A DNA stretch of 5,581 nucleotides from Chloroflexota bacterium (lineage in GTDB: Bacteria; Chloroflexota; Anaerolineae; Aggregatilineales; Phototrophicaceae): positions 1-5,581 of the forward strand of contig JAEVZT010000493.1 in NCBI GenBank assembly GCA_023392115.1. The letters run 5' to 3'. Positions 1 through 5,581 of this stretch are shown here, piece after piece (within the stretch, counting starts at the first letter, position 1; each line of letters begins with the position of its first letter). The position numbers and the translations under genes are program-made. Under the pieces are notes generated by a model. It had not been told where the DNA came from. It saw only the letters and a program-made list of their open reading frames with translations, and made no database searches.

Positions 1-891
1 GTTGTAGGTCGAGGCGTAACGGTTTTCGCCCAGTCGCACTTCGAAATGCACGTGTGGTCCGCTGACGCGCCCCGTGTTCCCGACCAAGCCGATCGCGTCG
101 CCCGCGCTGACGCGCTGTCCTGTGCCAACCAACACCGCCGACAGATGCGCGTAGAGCGTATACAGCGGCTGCCCATTGTAGCCGAAGTCGTGCTCGATCA
201 CGACGACGTTGCCGTAGCTCGACGTGCTCTGGAACGAGGGACCCGCCCATGTCACCGAGCCGTCTGCGCCCGCGCGCACTGTCTGCCCGATCGAGTTCGG
301 CATGTCGATGCCGCTGTGGATGCGAAGATCGTTGTCAGGACCATCCGATCCGAACGGGTAGTAAAACAGCCCCCGGTTGGTCGCGTTCGAGTCGACGGGA
401 CGGATGAAGTAGTAGTGGTCGCGCCCGAACGGATCGCGCGACAGCGGCGGCAGCAGCGGTGGCAGCTGCCACTGGTCGCGCGACTGTTCGACAACAACCG
501 CCGTCAGCGGTATCTCGGTTTCGATTGGTGCGACGGTCGGCAGCGGTCGGGTGGGCGTCGCGCCCACGCTGAACACGTCCGCCGCGCCCTGATCGGCTGC
601 CACGTCCAGCGCCGCGATCGGCGTCGTATTGCCCTCGACGGCGGGAACGGTGGGCGGCAGGAACTCGCCCGTCGGGATGGCAACGGTCGGCAGCGGCGTG
701 CTGTCGCTGCCGAAGCCTTCTTGCAGAATCAGTTCCCATGCGTTGACCGCTTCCGTCGGCTCGCCCTGCGTCGGCACGATGACACGGAGTTCGGGCGTCG
801 GGCGTGCGTTTAACCACAACAGCGCGCCGAATCCCACCAGCGCGATCATCACGAGCAAGAACGGCGGGATACCACCCCCTGAGCGCTGCAT
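1..891 (-). CDS. Membrane-anchored M23 family zinc metallopeptidase (LytM/lysostaphin-like), 3' end outside the window
   Basis: The visible 297 residues begin at an ATG (889-891) and run off the left edge without a stop. Residues 9-28 form a hydrophobic signal-anchor, and about 30-150 are a Thr/Pro-rich low-complexity linker. The M23 domain follows from about residue 158. All the active-site residues are visible: H192 and D196 in an HSGID motif, H249 in YAHLS, and H280 and H282 in GPHVHFEV. By analogy with LytM, H192, D196 and H282 bind zinc, while H249 and H280 are catalytic. The family cleaves peptide cross-links of peptidoglycan, so this enzyme should act outside the membrane as an endopeptidase or wall remodeller. 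Only the end of the domain appears to be missing. The gene starts 5 bases after the stop of the propeller gene, so the two are probably co-transcribed. The family call is very secure; the exact bond cleaved is not known. Confidence 0.95.
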   Translation of the reverse strand, partial: MQRSGGGIPPFLLVMIALVGFGALLWLNARPTPELRVIVPTQGEPTEAVNAWELILQEGFGSDSTPLPTVAIPTGEFLPPTVPAVEGNTTPIAALDVAADQGAADVFSVGATPTRPLPTVAPIETEIPLTAVVVEQSRDQWQLPPLLPPLSRDPFGRDHYYFIRPVDSNATNRGLFYYPFGSDGPDNDLRIHSGIDMPNSIGQTVRAGADGSVTWAGPSFQSTSSYGNVVVIEHDFGYNGQPLYTLYAHLSAVLVGTGQRVSAGDAIGLVGNTGRVSGPHVHFEVRLGENRYASTYN

Positions 892-896
892 CGTTT

Positions 897-3002
897 CTAG
901 GACTCCTCAGTCGCTTCGGGTTCCGGCGGTGCGGGCGTCGCCGTCGGGCCGTATCCGCCAAGCTGCGCTTCGGTGTAAATCTCGCGCATGGCTTCATACC
1001 ACGACAGCCCGTCGCGCTTGTAGAACAGCCAGTAGTTGATCGTATTCGAGTTCGCGCGCCAGTCGCTGCCTGCGGCGGCGCGTTCCCAGTCGTAATCTTG
1101 TGCCAGCCGCGTCAGGTCAATGTAGTAGCCTTCCGGCATCGACGACTTGAGCCGCCCCCCCTGATTGTATGCTTCGACATCGCCTTGCGTCCGGCTGGTG
1201 AAGTCCCATGGCATGTGTCGCAGCGGTTCGCCAAGCTGCCCCGACTGCGCGTCTTCAGCCACGCGCACGTAGACACGCCAGTACGTATTCACGCCTAAGT
1301 CTTCACGCACAACCTCGATTGGCGCGGGGAAACCGGCGATCGCGTTGCGCGGGATGGCAAAAGCACGCCCGGTCATCAACCAGCTGCGCGGGTCATCTCC
1401 GGCGTTGCGCGGTCGCGTGATGTTCCAGAAGGCATGGTCAAGCCGACCGAGGAAGTCGGCGCCCGAGTGTTCCGCCGCTGCTTCGCGCAGGGCGATAAAC
1501 GAGTCGTTCACGCGATCGTTGAGGATCGGCTGTTCGACAATCACCCCGCCGATCGTGTTCAGGCGGAATGGTGGATCGCCGCTCAGGCGCTGTTCCTGTT
1601 CGATATACAGCGACTGCGTGACTGGCGAGGACAAACCGCCGGAGTTGACGAGCGACTGCGGCAGCGGTGCAACCGTCCACGTCGGGTCGGACGCACCGGC
1701 GGCGACCGAGAAGATCGCCGTGCCTACGCCTGCTCCGCTGAACGGCGATACCACCAACTGGGTGCCGTCAATCGAGTCCACCGCCGCGACGAGGCTAGAC
1801 CCGTCCGGCGACCACGCAGGAGCCCGCCCACGACCGATCACCTGCGGCGTCGCGTTCGGCTCGTTCACCGGCACGACGAACACCTTTTCCAATCCCTCGT
1901 CAAGCGCGCTGTAAGCGATCAAGCTGCCGTCGGGACTCCACACGGGATGATCCTCATGGCGCGTCGGCGTCCGCGTGATGTTCGTTACGGTTTGATCGTC
2001 AAGCGAAAAGACGTAGATATCCTGATTGCCGTCACGCCACGAAACGAAAGCGATCTGTCGTCCTTCTGGCGACCATGACGGCGAGAAATCGGGGGCGCTG
2101 GAATTCCCGGGCAGGCGGATCGGCGACTCGACTGGGTCGACACGCATGATGTAGATGTCGAGGTTGTTTCCCTGATAGCTCTCGTAGACGAGGTACTGCC
2201 CATCAGGACTCCACGATGGCGCTGCCTGAAAAGACAGGTCATAGGTCAGGCGCATGGCTTCGCCCGATGGAATGTCGTAGATGTAAAGCTCCCAGTTGCC
2301 ATCCTGCCGCGACGCATAAGCCAAGCGCCGCCCGTCTGGCGACCACGCGGGATCGCGTTCGTCGGCGGGATCGTTCGTCAGGCGGATCGGCGCGCGGCTG
2401 CCGATCGGCACCGACCAGATGTCGGTCTGCCCGCGCTCGCGGGCGACGTAAGCCAGACTGCCGCGCACTTCAAGCACGGAAGGCAGCGACGTTGTAGTCG
2501 GCACGGGCGTATTCTGAAGGATGGGCGTCGGCGTGAGTTCAGATCCGGCAGCCGACAGCAGCAGATCGCCGCCGGGCGCTGGGGCATTCCCGCCGCCGGT
2601 GCGAGCCGGGTTCGTCGCCCACAAGACGACGCCGAGCAGCACCGCAAGCAGCACGACGGTTAGCCCGCTCAACGTGCGGTTCTGAGCACGCAGCGGGTCT
2701 TCAGGAATGGCAGTCGTGACCTGCGACCGCGCGGCGCGGCGCGCCATTGCCGTCCCGCCCGCCTGTACCGTCCGCCCTCCCACTGTCCGGGTGCCGCGAA
2801 CGAACAGCGCTGCGACGGCGGCGAGCAGCGCCAGAATCGGCTTGAGGACAAACCATACAACGCGCCCCAACCCGATGAGGATACCGAGCGCCGCCCGGCG
2901 AAGTACGAACAGCCCGTCGAGCAGCGCGTCCACCAGCGCCACGCTGAGTTTGATGATGACAACGCCGAATTTATCAGTGAAACGGTATGCGCGTGCAAGC
3001 AT
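897..3002 (-). CDS. Membrane-anchored TolB-like PD40 propeller protein with a C-terminal degenerate M15-peptidase-like domain
   Basis: The 701-residue protein is numbered from the ATG at 3000-3002. Residues about 13-68 are hydrophobic, probably one or two helices. An Arg-rich stretch follows, then a clear transmembrane segment at 112-129. By the positive-inside rule the rest is extracellular. A Thr/Pro linker (about 157-173) leads into PD40/WD40-like blades marked by WSPDG or WSPEG at 220, 264, 310, 355 and 397, with a sixth, weaker DPTWT near 439. A separate C-terminal domain (about 475-677) resembles a peptidase M15 fold with its metal ligands lost (540-549 and 597-600), and the protein ends in a Pro/Glu-rich tail. 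An in-frame TTG at 3071 would add 23 residues, but it lies in the probable -35 box, so the ATG is preferred. PD40 propellers usually bind proteins or peptides. This one may recognise wall fragments or partner with the downstream M23 enzyme (inference). The propeller call is secure; the role is unknown. Confidence 0.88.
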   Translation of the reverse strand: MLARAYRFTDKFGVVIIKLSVALVDALLDGLFVLRRAALGILIGLGRVVWFVLKPILALLAAVAALFVRGTRTVGGRTVQAGGTAMARRAARSQVTTAIPEDPLRAQNRTLSGLTVVLLAVLLGVVLWATNPARTGGGNAPAPGGDLLLSAAGSELTPTPILQNTPVPTTTSLPSVLEVRGSLAYVARERGQTDIWSVPIGSRAPIRLTNDPADERDPAWSPDGRRLAYASRQDGNWELYIYDIPSGEAMRLTYDLSFQAAPSWSPDGQYLVYESYQGNNLDIYIMRVDPVESPIRLPGNSSAPDFSPSWSPEGRQIAFVSWRDGNQDIYVFSLDDQTVTNITRTPTRHEDHPVWSPDGSLIAYSALDEGLEKVFVVPVNEPNATPQVIGRGRAPAWSPDGSSLVAAVDSIDGTQLVVSPFSGAGVGTAIFSVAAGASDPTWTVAPLPQSLVNSGGLSSPVTQSLYIEQEQRLSGDPPFRLNTIGGVIVEQPILNDRVNDSFIALREAAAEHSGADFLGRLDHAFWNITRPRNAGDDPRSWLMTGRAFAIPRNAIAGFPAPIEVVREDLGVNTYWRVYVRVAEDAQSGQLGEPLRHMPWDFTSRTQGDVEAYNQGGRLKSSMPEGYYIDLTRLAQDYDWERAAAGSDWRANSNTINYWLFYKRDGLSWYEAMREIYTEAQLGGYGPTATPAPPEPEATEES
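903..908 (-). promoter_or_regulatory. Ribosome binding site of the M23 peptidase gene
   Basis: On the minus strand GAGGAG lies 11 bases before the ATG at 889-891. It is embedded in the last codons of the propeller gene, which supports the chosen ATG and suggests translational coupling of the two genes. Confidence 0.6.
972..1580 (-). other. Protein domain: putative M15-like pseudo-peptidase (metal ligands absent)
   Basis: This is the C-terminal domain of the propeller protein, residues about 475-677. A SWLMTGRAFA segment (DNA 1356-1385) matches the M15 signature SxHxxGxAxD at Ser, Gly and Ala, but Leu replaces the zinc-binding His and Ala replaces the zinc-binding Asp. After 47 residues, MPWD (DNA 1203-1214) lines up with the second M15 signature, E-P-W-H, but Met replaces the catalytic Glu and Asp replaces the last zinc-binding His. 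The helix before it (FIALREAAAEHSG) fits the usual M15 N-terminal helix. The homology is inferred from motif spacing only. The alternative is a distinct lineage-specific domain that resembles M15 by chance. Confidence 0.4.
1671..2465 (-). repeat. Tandem PD40 propeller blades (5 clear, 1 weak)
   Basis: The encoded protein repeats a unit of about 42-46 residues. Each unit centres on a WSPDG-like turn followed by a hydrophobic strand (for example LAYAS, LVYES, IAFVS, IAYSA) and a D-I/L-Y strand. This is typical of the TolB C-terminal propeller family. The last unit has lost the SPDG turn. Six blades would close a TolB-like propeller. Confidence 0.85.
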
Positions 3003-3042
3003 CGTGGCGAACTGACCTTCAGAAATCTCAATGCAAAGTTGA

Positions 3043-3071
3043 ATTGTAGCCTCAAAAGACGTTAGCAGCAA
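3043..3071 (-). promoter_or_regulatory. Candidate sigma-70-type promoter for the propeller-M23 operon
   Basis: On the minus strand TACAAT (3043-3048, five of six matches to the -10 consensus) lies 17 bases after TTGCTG (3066-3071, a weak -35 with only TTG conserved). The predicted transcript would start near 3036, giving a leader of about 33 bases before the ATG at 3002. This placement argues against the in-frame TTG at 3069-3071 as the start codon. The prediction comes from pattern matching only. Confidence 0.4.
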
Positions 3072-3080
3072 TTAACACGC

Positions 3081-3098
3081 GCACGGTAAGAACTGTGC
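3081..3098. promoter_or_regulatory. Imperfect dyad between the divergent promoters, possible operator
   Basis: The sequence GCACGGT-AAGA-ACTGTGC has arms that match at six of seven positions. It abuts the extended -10 element of the plus-strand promoter and lies just upstream of the minus-strand -35. A dyad of this quality is expected about once or twice by chance in a region this size, so its position is its main support. Confidence 0.2.
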
Positions 3099-3104
3099 TA
3101 AAAT
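3096..3104 (+). promoter_or_regulatory. Candidate extended -10 promoter for the LysM L,D-transpeptidase gene
   Basis: TGC followed directly by TAAAAT (3099-3104) forms an extended -10 element, which does not need a good -35. A TTAACA at 3072-3077 resembles a -35, but the 21-base spacing is too long. Transcription would start near 3111, giving a leader of about 60 bases. Confidence 0.4.
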
Positions 3105-3154
3105 GCTCTCAATCTCATATTATTACTCCCAAGAAATGTGTAAACGCGAATTTG

Positions 3155-3160
3155 AAGGAG
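3155..3160 (+). promoter_or_regulatory. Ribosome binding site that fixes the start of the L,D-transpeptidase gene
   Basis: AAGGAG lies 11 bases before the ATG at 3172-3174. That ATG opens a textbook signal peptide. The in-frame ATG upstream at 3103 overlaps the -10 element, has no ribosome binding site and would place a polar extension before the signal peptide. Confidence 0.75.
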
Positions 3161-3171
3161 TCTTAGCCCCA

Positions 3172-4284
3172 ATGTCCCATCGCCCGTATCTTCTTCTACT
3201 CTTTCTATTGGTATGCTTGTTTGCCGCGGTTCCGGTATTCGCGCAAGAGAGCGTGCATACTGTTCAGCCCGGCGAAAACCTGTTCCGCATCTCGTTGATC
3301 TATGGTGTCGATGTGCCGACGCTGGCACAGGCAAATGGAATCACGAACACGTGGCAGATTTTCGCCGGACAGCAGTTGGTCATCCCGACGGCAGATGAAG
3401 TGATCGCCGCCGCGGACGCCATACCTGAGGAAGCCGCGCCGGAAGCAGAAGAGAGCGCTGATATTGAAGAAGAAGCGGCAGAGGTCGATGCGGAAGCAAA
3501 CGCCGATCCAGACGTCGAAGCACGCTATTACACGGTGCGCGCGGGACAAAATCTGGCACAGATCGCGCGCGAGAACGGCATCAGCGCCGAGCAGCTTGCC
3601 CGCCTGAACGACATCTCCAACCCCAACTTGATCTATGCCGGGCAGCGCCTGTTGATTGAGGGGACGCCGACGGAAGAAGACATAGAAGCTGAAGCCGCCG
3701 CCGAAAACCTGCTCATCAACCCGAACAGCCTGCGCCACGTTGTTCAGAGTGGCGAGAATCTGGCGTCGATTGGGCAGCGTTACGGCATCAGTTGGCTGGC
3801 GATCGCGCAGGCGAACAACATCTTCGACAGCGACAGGATCGTCGCCGGCGAAGAACTAATCATTCCGAACGTGCTGGCGGGCGTGTCAGGAATCGTCGAC
3901 GTGCCGGCTGCGCCCGCGCCCGTTCACGGTGTCGGTCGTGAGGTGATCATCGACCTGAGCGACTCGCGCGCCTATGCTTACGAGAACGGCGTACTTGTCC
4001 GCAACGTTATCGTGTCGACAGGACTTCCGGCGACGCCGACGGTACGCGGCGACTTCCGCATCCAGCGCAAGTACAGCGCCCAGACGATGACCGGTCCCGG
4101 TTACTACCTGCCCGACGTGCCGTATGTCGCCTACTTCTATGCCGGTTATGCGCTGCACGGGACATACTGGCACAACAACTTCGGTCAGCCGATGAGTCAC
4201 GGCTGCGTCAACCTGCCGACGCCGGAAGCCGGATGGTTCTATAACTTTGTCGATATTGGGACGCCGATCCGGGTGCAGGCGTGA
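3172..4284 (+). CDS. Secreted L,D-transpeptidase (YkuD domain) with three LysM domains
   Basis: The protein has 370 residues. Residues 1-24 are a signal peptide (hydrophobic core 6-20, likely cleaved after VFA). Three LysM domains follow at about 28-72, 119-163 and 188-233, each with the YTV.xGxNL...I...GI...LA..N pattern and ending in a GQxLxIP-like strand. Linker 1 (about 74-116) is strongly acidic and Ala/Glu-rich; linker 2 (about 164-187) is shorter and similar. The YkuD domain spans about 255-370. Its catalytic signature is intact: H329 in LHGTYW, then S342-H343-G344-C345-x-N347, with C345 as nucleophile. LysM domains bind N-acetylglucosamine-containing glycans and so hold the enzyme on peptidoglycan. 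YkuD enzymes make 3-3 cross-links or transfer other amines to the wall. The gene stands alone, divergent from the propeller-M23 operon, and appears complete and active. Cysteine 15 lies in the signal core, but its context does not fit a lipobox. Confidence 0.96.
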   Translation: MSHRPYLLLLFLLVCLFAAVPVFAQESVHTVQPGENLFRISLIYGVDVPTLAQANGITNTWQIFAGQQLVIPTADEVIAAADAIPEEAAPEAEESADIEEEAAEVDAEANADPDVEARYYTVRAGQNLAQIARENGISAEQLARLNDISNPNLIYAGQRLLIEGTPTEEDIEAEAAAENLLINPNSLRHVVQSGENLASIGQRYGISWLAIAQANNIFDSDRIVAGEELIIPNVLAGVSGIVDVPAAPAPVHGVGREVIIDLSDSRAYAYENGVLVRNVIVSTGLPATPTVRGDFRIQRKYSAQTMTGPGYYLPDVPYVAYFYAGYALHGTYWHNNFGQPMSHGCVNLPTPEAGWFYNFVDIGTPIRVQA

Positions 4285-4309
4285 CGCGGTAAACGAGTGA
4301 GGGATTTTG

Positions 4310-4340
4310 GGGCGGCTGGCGCTTGGCTCGCTAGCCGCCC
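4310..4340. terminator. 12-bp hairpin at the convergent gene junction, possible bidirectional terminator
   Basis: GGGCGGCTGGCG pairs with CGCTAGCCGCCC across a 7-base loop. There are eleven Watson-Crick pairs and one G-U pair in the plus-strand RNA. It starts 25 bases after the transpeptidase stop and covers the TAG stop (4331-4333) and last codons of the oppositely directed HD gene. Neither side has a U-tract after the stem, so it is not a classical intrinsic terminator. It may stop transcription by stem strength alone or protect 3' ends. Confidence 0.5.
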
Positions 4341-4894
4341 TGCCCGGCTAAGCCAAGTTCTTCCGCGTGTTCCTGCATCGCCTTGAGCACCAGCGGGACA
4401 TGGAACTCCCACAGGTCTACGCCGAGTGCGGCGCACGCCAGTTCAATTTCGTGCCTGTCCACGCCCGCGGCGAAGGCTTTATCCTTCCACTTCTTGCGAA
4501 TTGACTTGACCTCGACTTCGCGGATGTCCTTGCTCGGGCGAACGAGCGCCACCGCCGTGATCAAACCTGTGAGTTCATCGACCGCGTGCAGCGCTTTGTC
4601 GCGCATCGTGACACGCTCGCCGTGGGGAGCATGACTCAAGATGGTGCGCACGTCTTCCTCGTCAACGCCGCGCTGGCGCAGGATCGGCGCACCATCCATC
4701 GGGTGCTGATCAAGCGTCGGGTGTATCTCCCAGTCGAAGTCATGGAGCAAGCCGACCAGTCCCCACGAGTCCGGATCTTCCCCAAAATGCCGCGCGTAGG
4801 CATGCATGGCGTATTCGACCGCAAGCATGTGCTTTCGCAGGCTGTCAGACTGGATAAACTCGGTGACGATTCCCCATGCTGCTTGGCGATTCAT
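4331..4894 (-). CDS. HD-superfamily hydrolase (COG2316-like predicted phosphohydrolase)
   Basis: The protein has 187 residues, a usual length for this family of small single-domain HD proteins, with no signal peptide or membrane segment; it should be cytoplasmic. The metal-binding pattern is visible: H22 (LRKHMLAVE), the H51-D52 doublet in [10 protein letters not shown]88 and H91 (ILSHAPH), and D106 in AVDELTGLI. The later LVRPSK and [18 protein letters not shown] segments are also typical of this subgroup. HD proteins are metal-dependent phosphohydrolases, but the substrate of this subgroup is not known to me. The ATG overlaps the TGA of the upstream NBR1-Ig gene as ATGA, and GGGGAG precedes it by 6 bases (4901-4906), so the genes are probably translationally coupled. 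The carboxy-terminal Gly-rich tail is encoded inside the junction hairpin. Confidence 0.9.
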   Translation of the reverse strand: MNRQAAWGIVTEFIQSDSLRKHMLAVEYAMHAYARHFGEDPDSWGLVGLLHDFDWEIHPTLDQHPMDGAPILRQRGVDEEDVRTILSHAPHGERVTMRDKALHAVDELTGLITAVALVRPSKDIREVEVKSIRKKWKDKAFAAGVDRHEIELACAALGVDLWEFHVPLVLKAMQEHAEELGLAGQGG

Positions 4895-5581
4895 CCTCCG
4901 CTCCCCTGTTCAAACACCTTGACGCTGATCGTCAGCGGCTCGCCGATCAGGAGCTGCCCCGGCGTCCGCAGTTCCCACGTGCCGGAATAATCGCCGCCGC
5001 GCTGTGGCGTGCGCCCGCTGAAGACAAGCTCAATTTCCTCGCCAACATTCACCCGCTGGCGGATGAAAACATACGGACCCGCGTCGAAGTCTTCACCCTG
5101 TACGAAGAAGAGTGCGGTATTGCGCTCCCACGCGCACTCGCCCGTGTTCACGAGCGTGATCGTCCGCGTATAGGCTTGGTTCGCCGGGTGAAAAGCATTA
5201 TCCGCCGGCTGCTGCTCGGCGATTGCGTAATCAAAATCGCAGACCGCCATCGTCGCCGTTTGGAATTCAAAGAACTGCGTCGCCGCGATCAGCGTCGCCG
5301 TCAGGTCGATTGTCGGCGTCGGCGTAATCGTCGGCGTGTCGGTGATGGTCGCGGTCGGCGTCGAGGTCGGCGTGTCCGACGGCGTGAGCGTCCATGTTGG
5401 CGTTAGCGTCGCGGTTGGCGTGTCGGAAGGTGTAAGTGTCGCCGTCGGTTCTGGCGTATCAGACGCGGTTGGCGTCGGCGTGACCGTCGGCGTGTCGGAT
5501 GGAGTCAGCGTCGACGTCGCCGTTGCCGTCGGCGTCGGCGAGCTTAGGAACGCGAGCAGGGGCATCCCGTCGCCGCGCACC
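4891..5581 (-). CDS. Thr/Pro-linker protein with C-terminal NBR1-Ig-like domain, 5' end outside the window
   Basis: The open frame enters at the right edge and ends at the TGA at 4891-4893. The 229 visible residues start with a short hydrophobic stretch (MPLLAFLSS) that may be the end of a signal or membrane segment. An array of TPSDTPT-like repeats (about residues 15-90) and a C-terminal beta domain (about 112-224) follow. That domain fits the NBR1-Ig-like family: a [18 protein letters not shown] segment, a Val-Asn-Val-Gly-Glu-Glu-Ile strand and a GTWELRTPG strand, with key Trp at 151 and 202. C114 and C149 could form a disulfide. Such domains are common at the ends of extracellular Chloroflexota proteins and probably bind proteins or glycans (general knowledge; no ligand is visible here). 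A GTG (5578-5580) and an ATG (5563-5565) are possible starts, but the missing upstream sequence makes a 5' truncation more likely. Confidence 0.8.
   Translation of the reverse strand, partial: VRGDGMPLLAFLSSPTPTATATSTLTPSDTPTVTPTPTASDTPEPTATLTPSDTPTATLTPTWTLTPSDTPTSTPTATITDTPTITPTPTIDLTATLIAATQFFEFQTATMAVCDFDYAIAEQQPADNAFHPANQAYTRTITLVNTGECAWERNTALFFVQGEDFDAGPYVFIRQRVNVGEEIELVFSGRTPQRGGDYSGTWELRTPGQLLIGEPLTISVKVFEQGSGG
4901..4906 (-). promoter_or_regulatory. Ribosome binding site of the HD hydrolase gene
   Basis: On the minus strand GGGGAG lies 6 bases before the ATG at 4892-4894, inside the 3' end of the upstream gene. A second purine run, GGAGG, directly abuts the ATG and is too close to be used. 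Confidence 0.55.
5311..5538 (-). repeat. Degenerate tandem repeat encoding a Thr/Pro/Ser linker
   Basis: The plus strand shows recurring GTCGGCGT units with variants. Translated from the minus strand they give Thr-Pro dipeptides with a larger unit, TLTPSDTPT, seen exactly three times (residues 24-32, 48-56 and 64-72) plus two degenerate copies (ASDTPEP and ITDTPTI). This is an extended, potentially O-glycosylated spacer that lifts the NBR1-Ig-like domain off the membrane. The codons vary between copies, so the repeat is conserved at protein level more than at DNA level. Confidence 0.85.

Noticed and set aside
972..1580. Active D,D-carboxypeptidase (M15) in the propeller protein
   Set aside because: All expected zinc ligands and the catalytic Glu are replaced, so only a degenerate, non-catalytic relationship can be proposed.
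46..2078. Several long plus-strand open frames (46-813, 804-1298, 1345-1914, 1434-2078)
   Set aside because: They lie antisense to the M23 and propeller genes, are Arg-rich with no recognisable domain or ribosome binding site, and result from GC-rich codon use on the opposite strand.
3103..3171. ATG at 3103 as the start of the LysM transpeptidase gene
   Set aside because: It overlaps the probable -10 element, lacks a ribosome binding site, and would put 23 polar residues ahead of a standard signal peptide that begins at the ATG at 3172.
3172..3225. Lipoprotein signal (Cys at residue 15 of the transpeptidase)
   Set aside because: The residues before it (Leu-Leu-Val) do not fit a lipobox, and the Cys is inside the hydrophobic core. 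A standard cleavage site, VFA before Gln, follows at residue 24.
4876..5406. Arg-rich plus-strand open frame opposite the NBR1-Ig gene
   Set aside because: It is an antisense shadow. The opposite frame has a clear domain and a coupled downstream gene.
5311..5538. CRISPR array or direct-repeat cluster
   Set aside because: The repeats are short, contiguous, in frame and encode a Thr/Pro linker, with no unique spacers of uniform length.

Overview
This GC-rich window most likely comes from an Anaerolineae-like member of the Chloroflexota (inference). The clues are the style of its secreted proteins. Three of them join membrane or extracellular domains through Thr/Pro linkers, one has a long TPSDTPT-type array, one is a TolB-like PD40 propeller protein, and one carries an NBR1-Ig-like domain. 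No rRNA, tRNA or taxonomic marker gene is present, so the assignment rests on protein architecture alone.

Layout. Positions 1-3002 hold two minus-strand genes in one probable operon. The first is a membrane-anchored protein with five or six PD40 propeller blades and a C-terminal domain (897-3002). Five bases later comes an M23 zinc metallopeptidase, which runs off the left edge (1-891). Positions 3003-3171 are a divergent intergenic region with a candidate promoter for each strand and an imperfect dyad. Positions 3172-4284 (+) encode a secreted L,D-transpeptidase with three LysM domains. A strong 12-bp hairpin (4310-4340) sits at the convergent junction. Positions 4331-4894 (-) encode a cytoplasmic HD-superfamily hydrolase. 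Its ATG overlaps the TGA of an upstream gene (4891 to the right edge, 5' end missing) that encodes a Thr/Pro-linker plus NBR1-Ig-like extracellular protein.

Function. The left two thirds read as a cell-wall module. A LysM-anchored YkuD enzyme would make 3-3 or related cross-links, and a divergent operon would supply a wall hydrolase and a propeller protein. The point most worth a second look is the C-terminal domain of the propeller protein. It keeps the spacing and scaffold residues of the peptidase M15 zinc motifs (SxHxxGxAxD and ExWH) but has lost every metal-binding and catalytic residue. It may therefore be a wall-binding or regulatory pseudo-peptidase. The right third (HD hydrolase and NBR1-Ig protein) is a separate, translationally coupled unit with no obvious link to the wall genes. 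Apart from the 169-bp divergent region and the 46-bp convergent gap, the window is fully coding.
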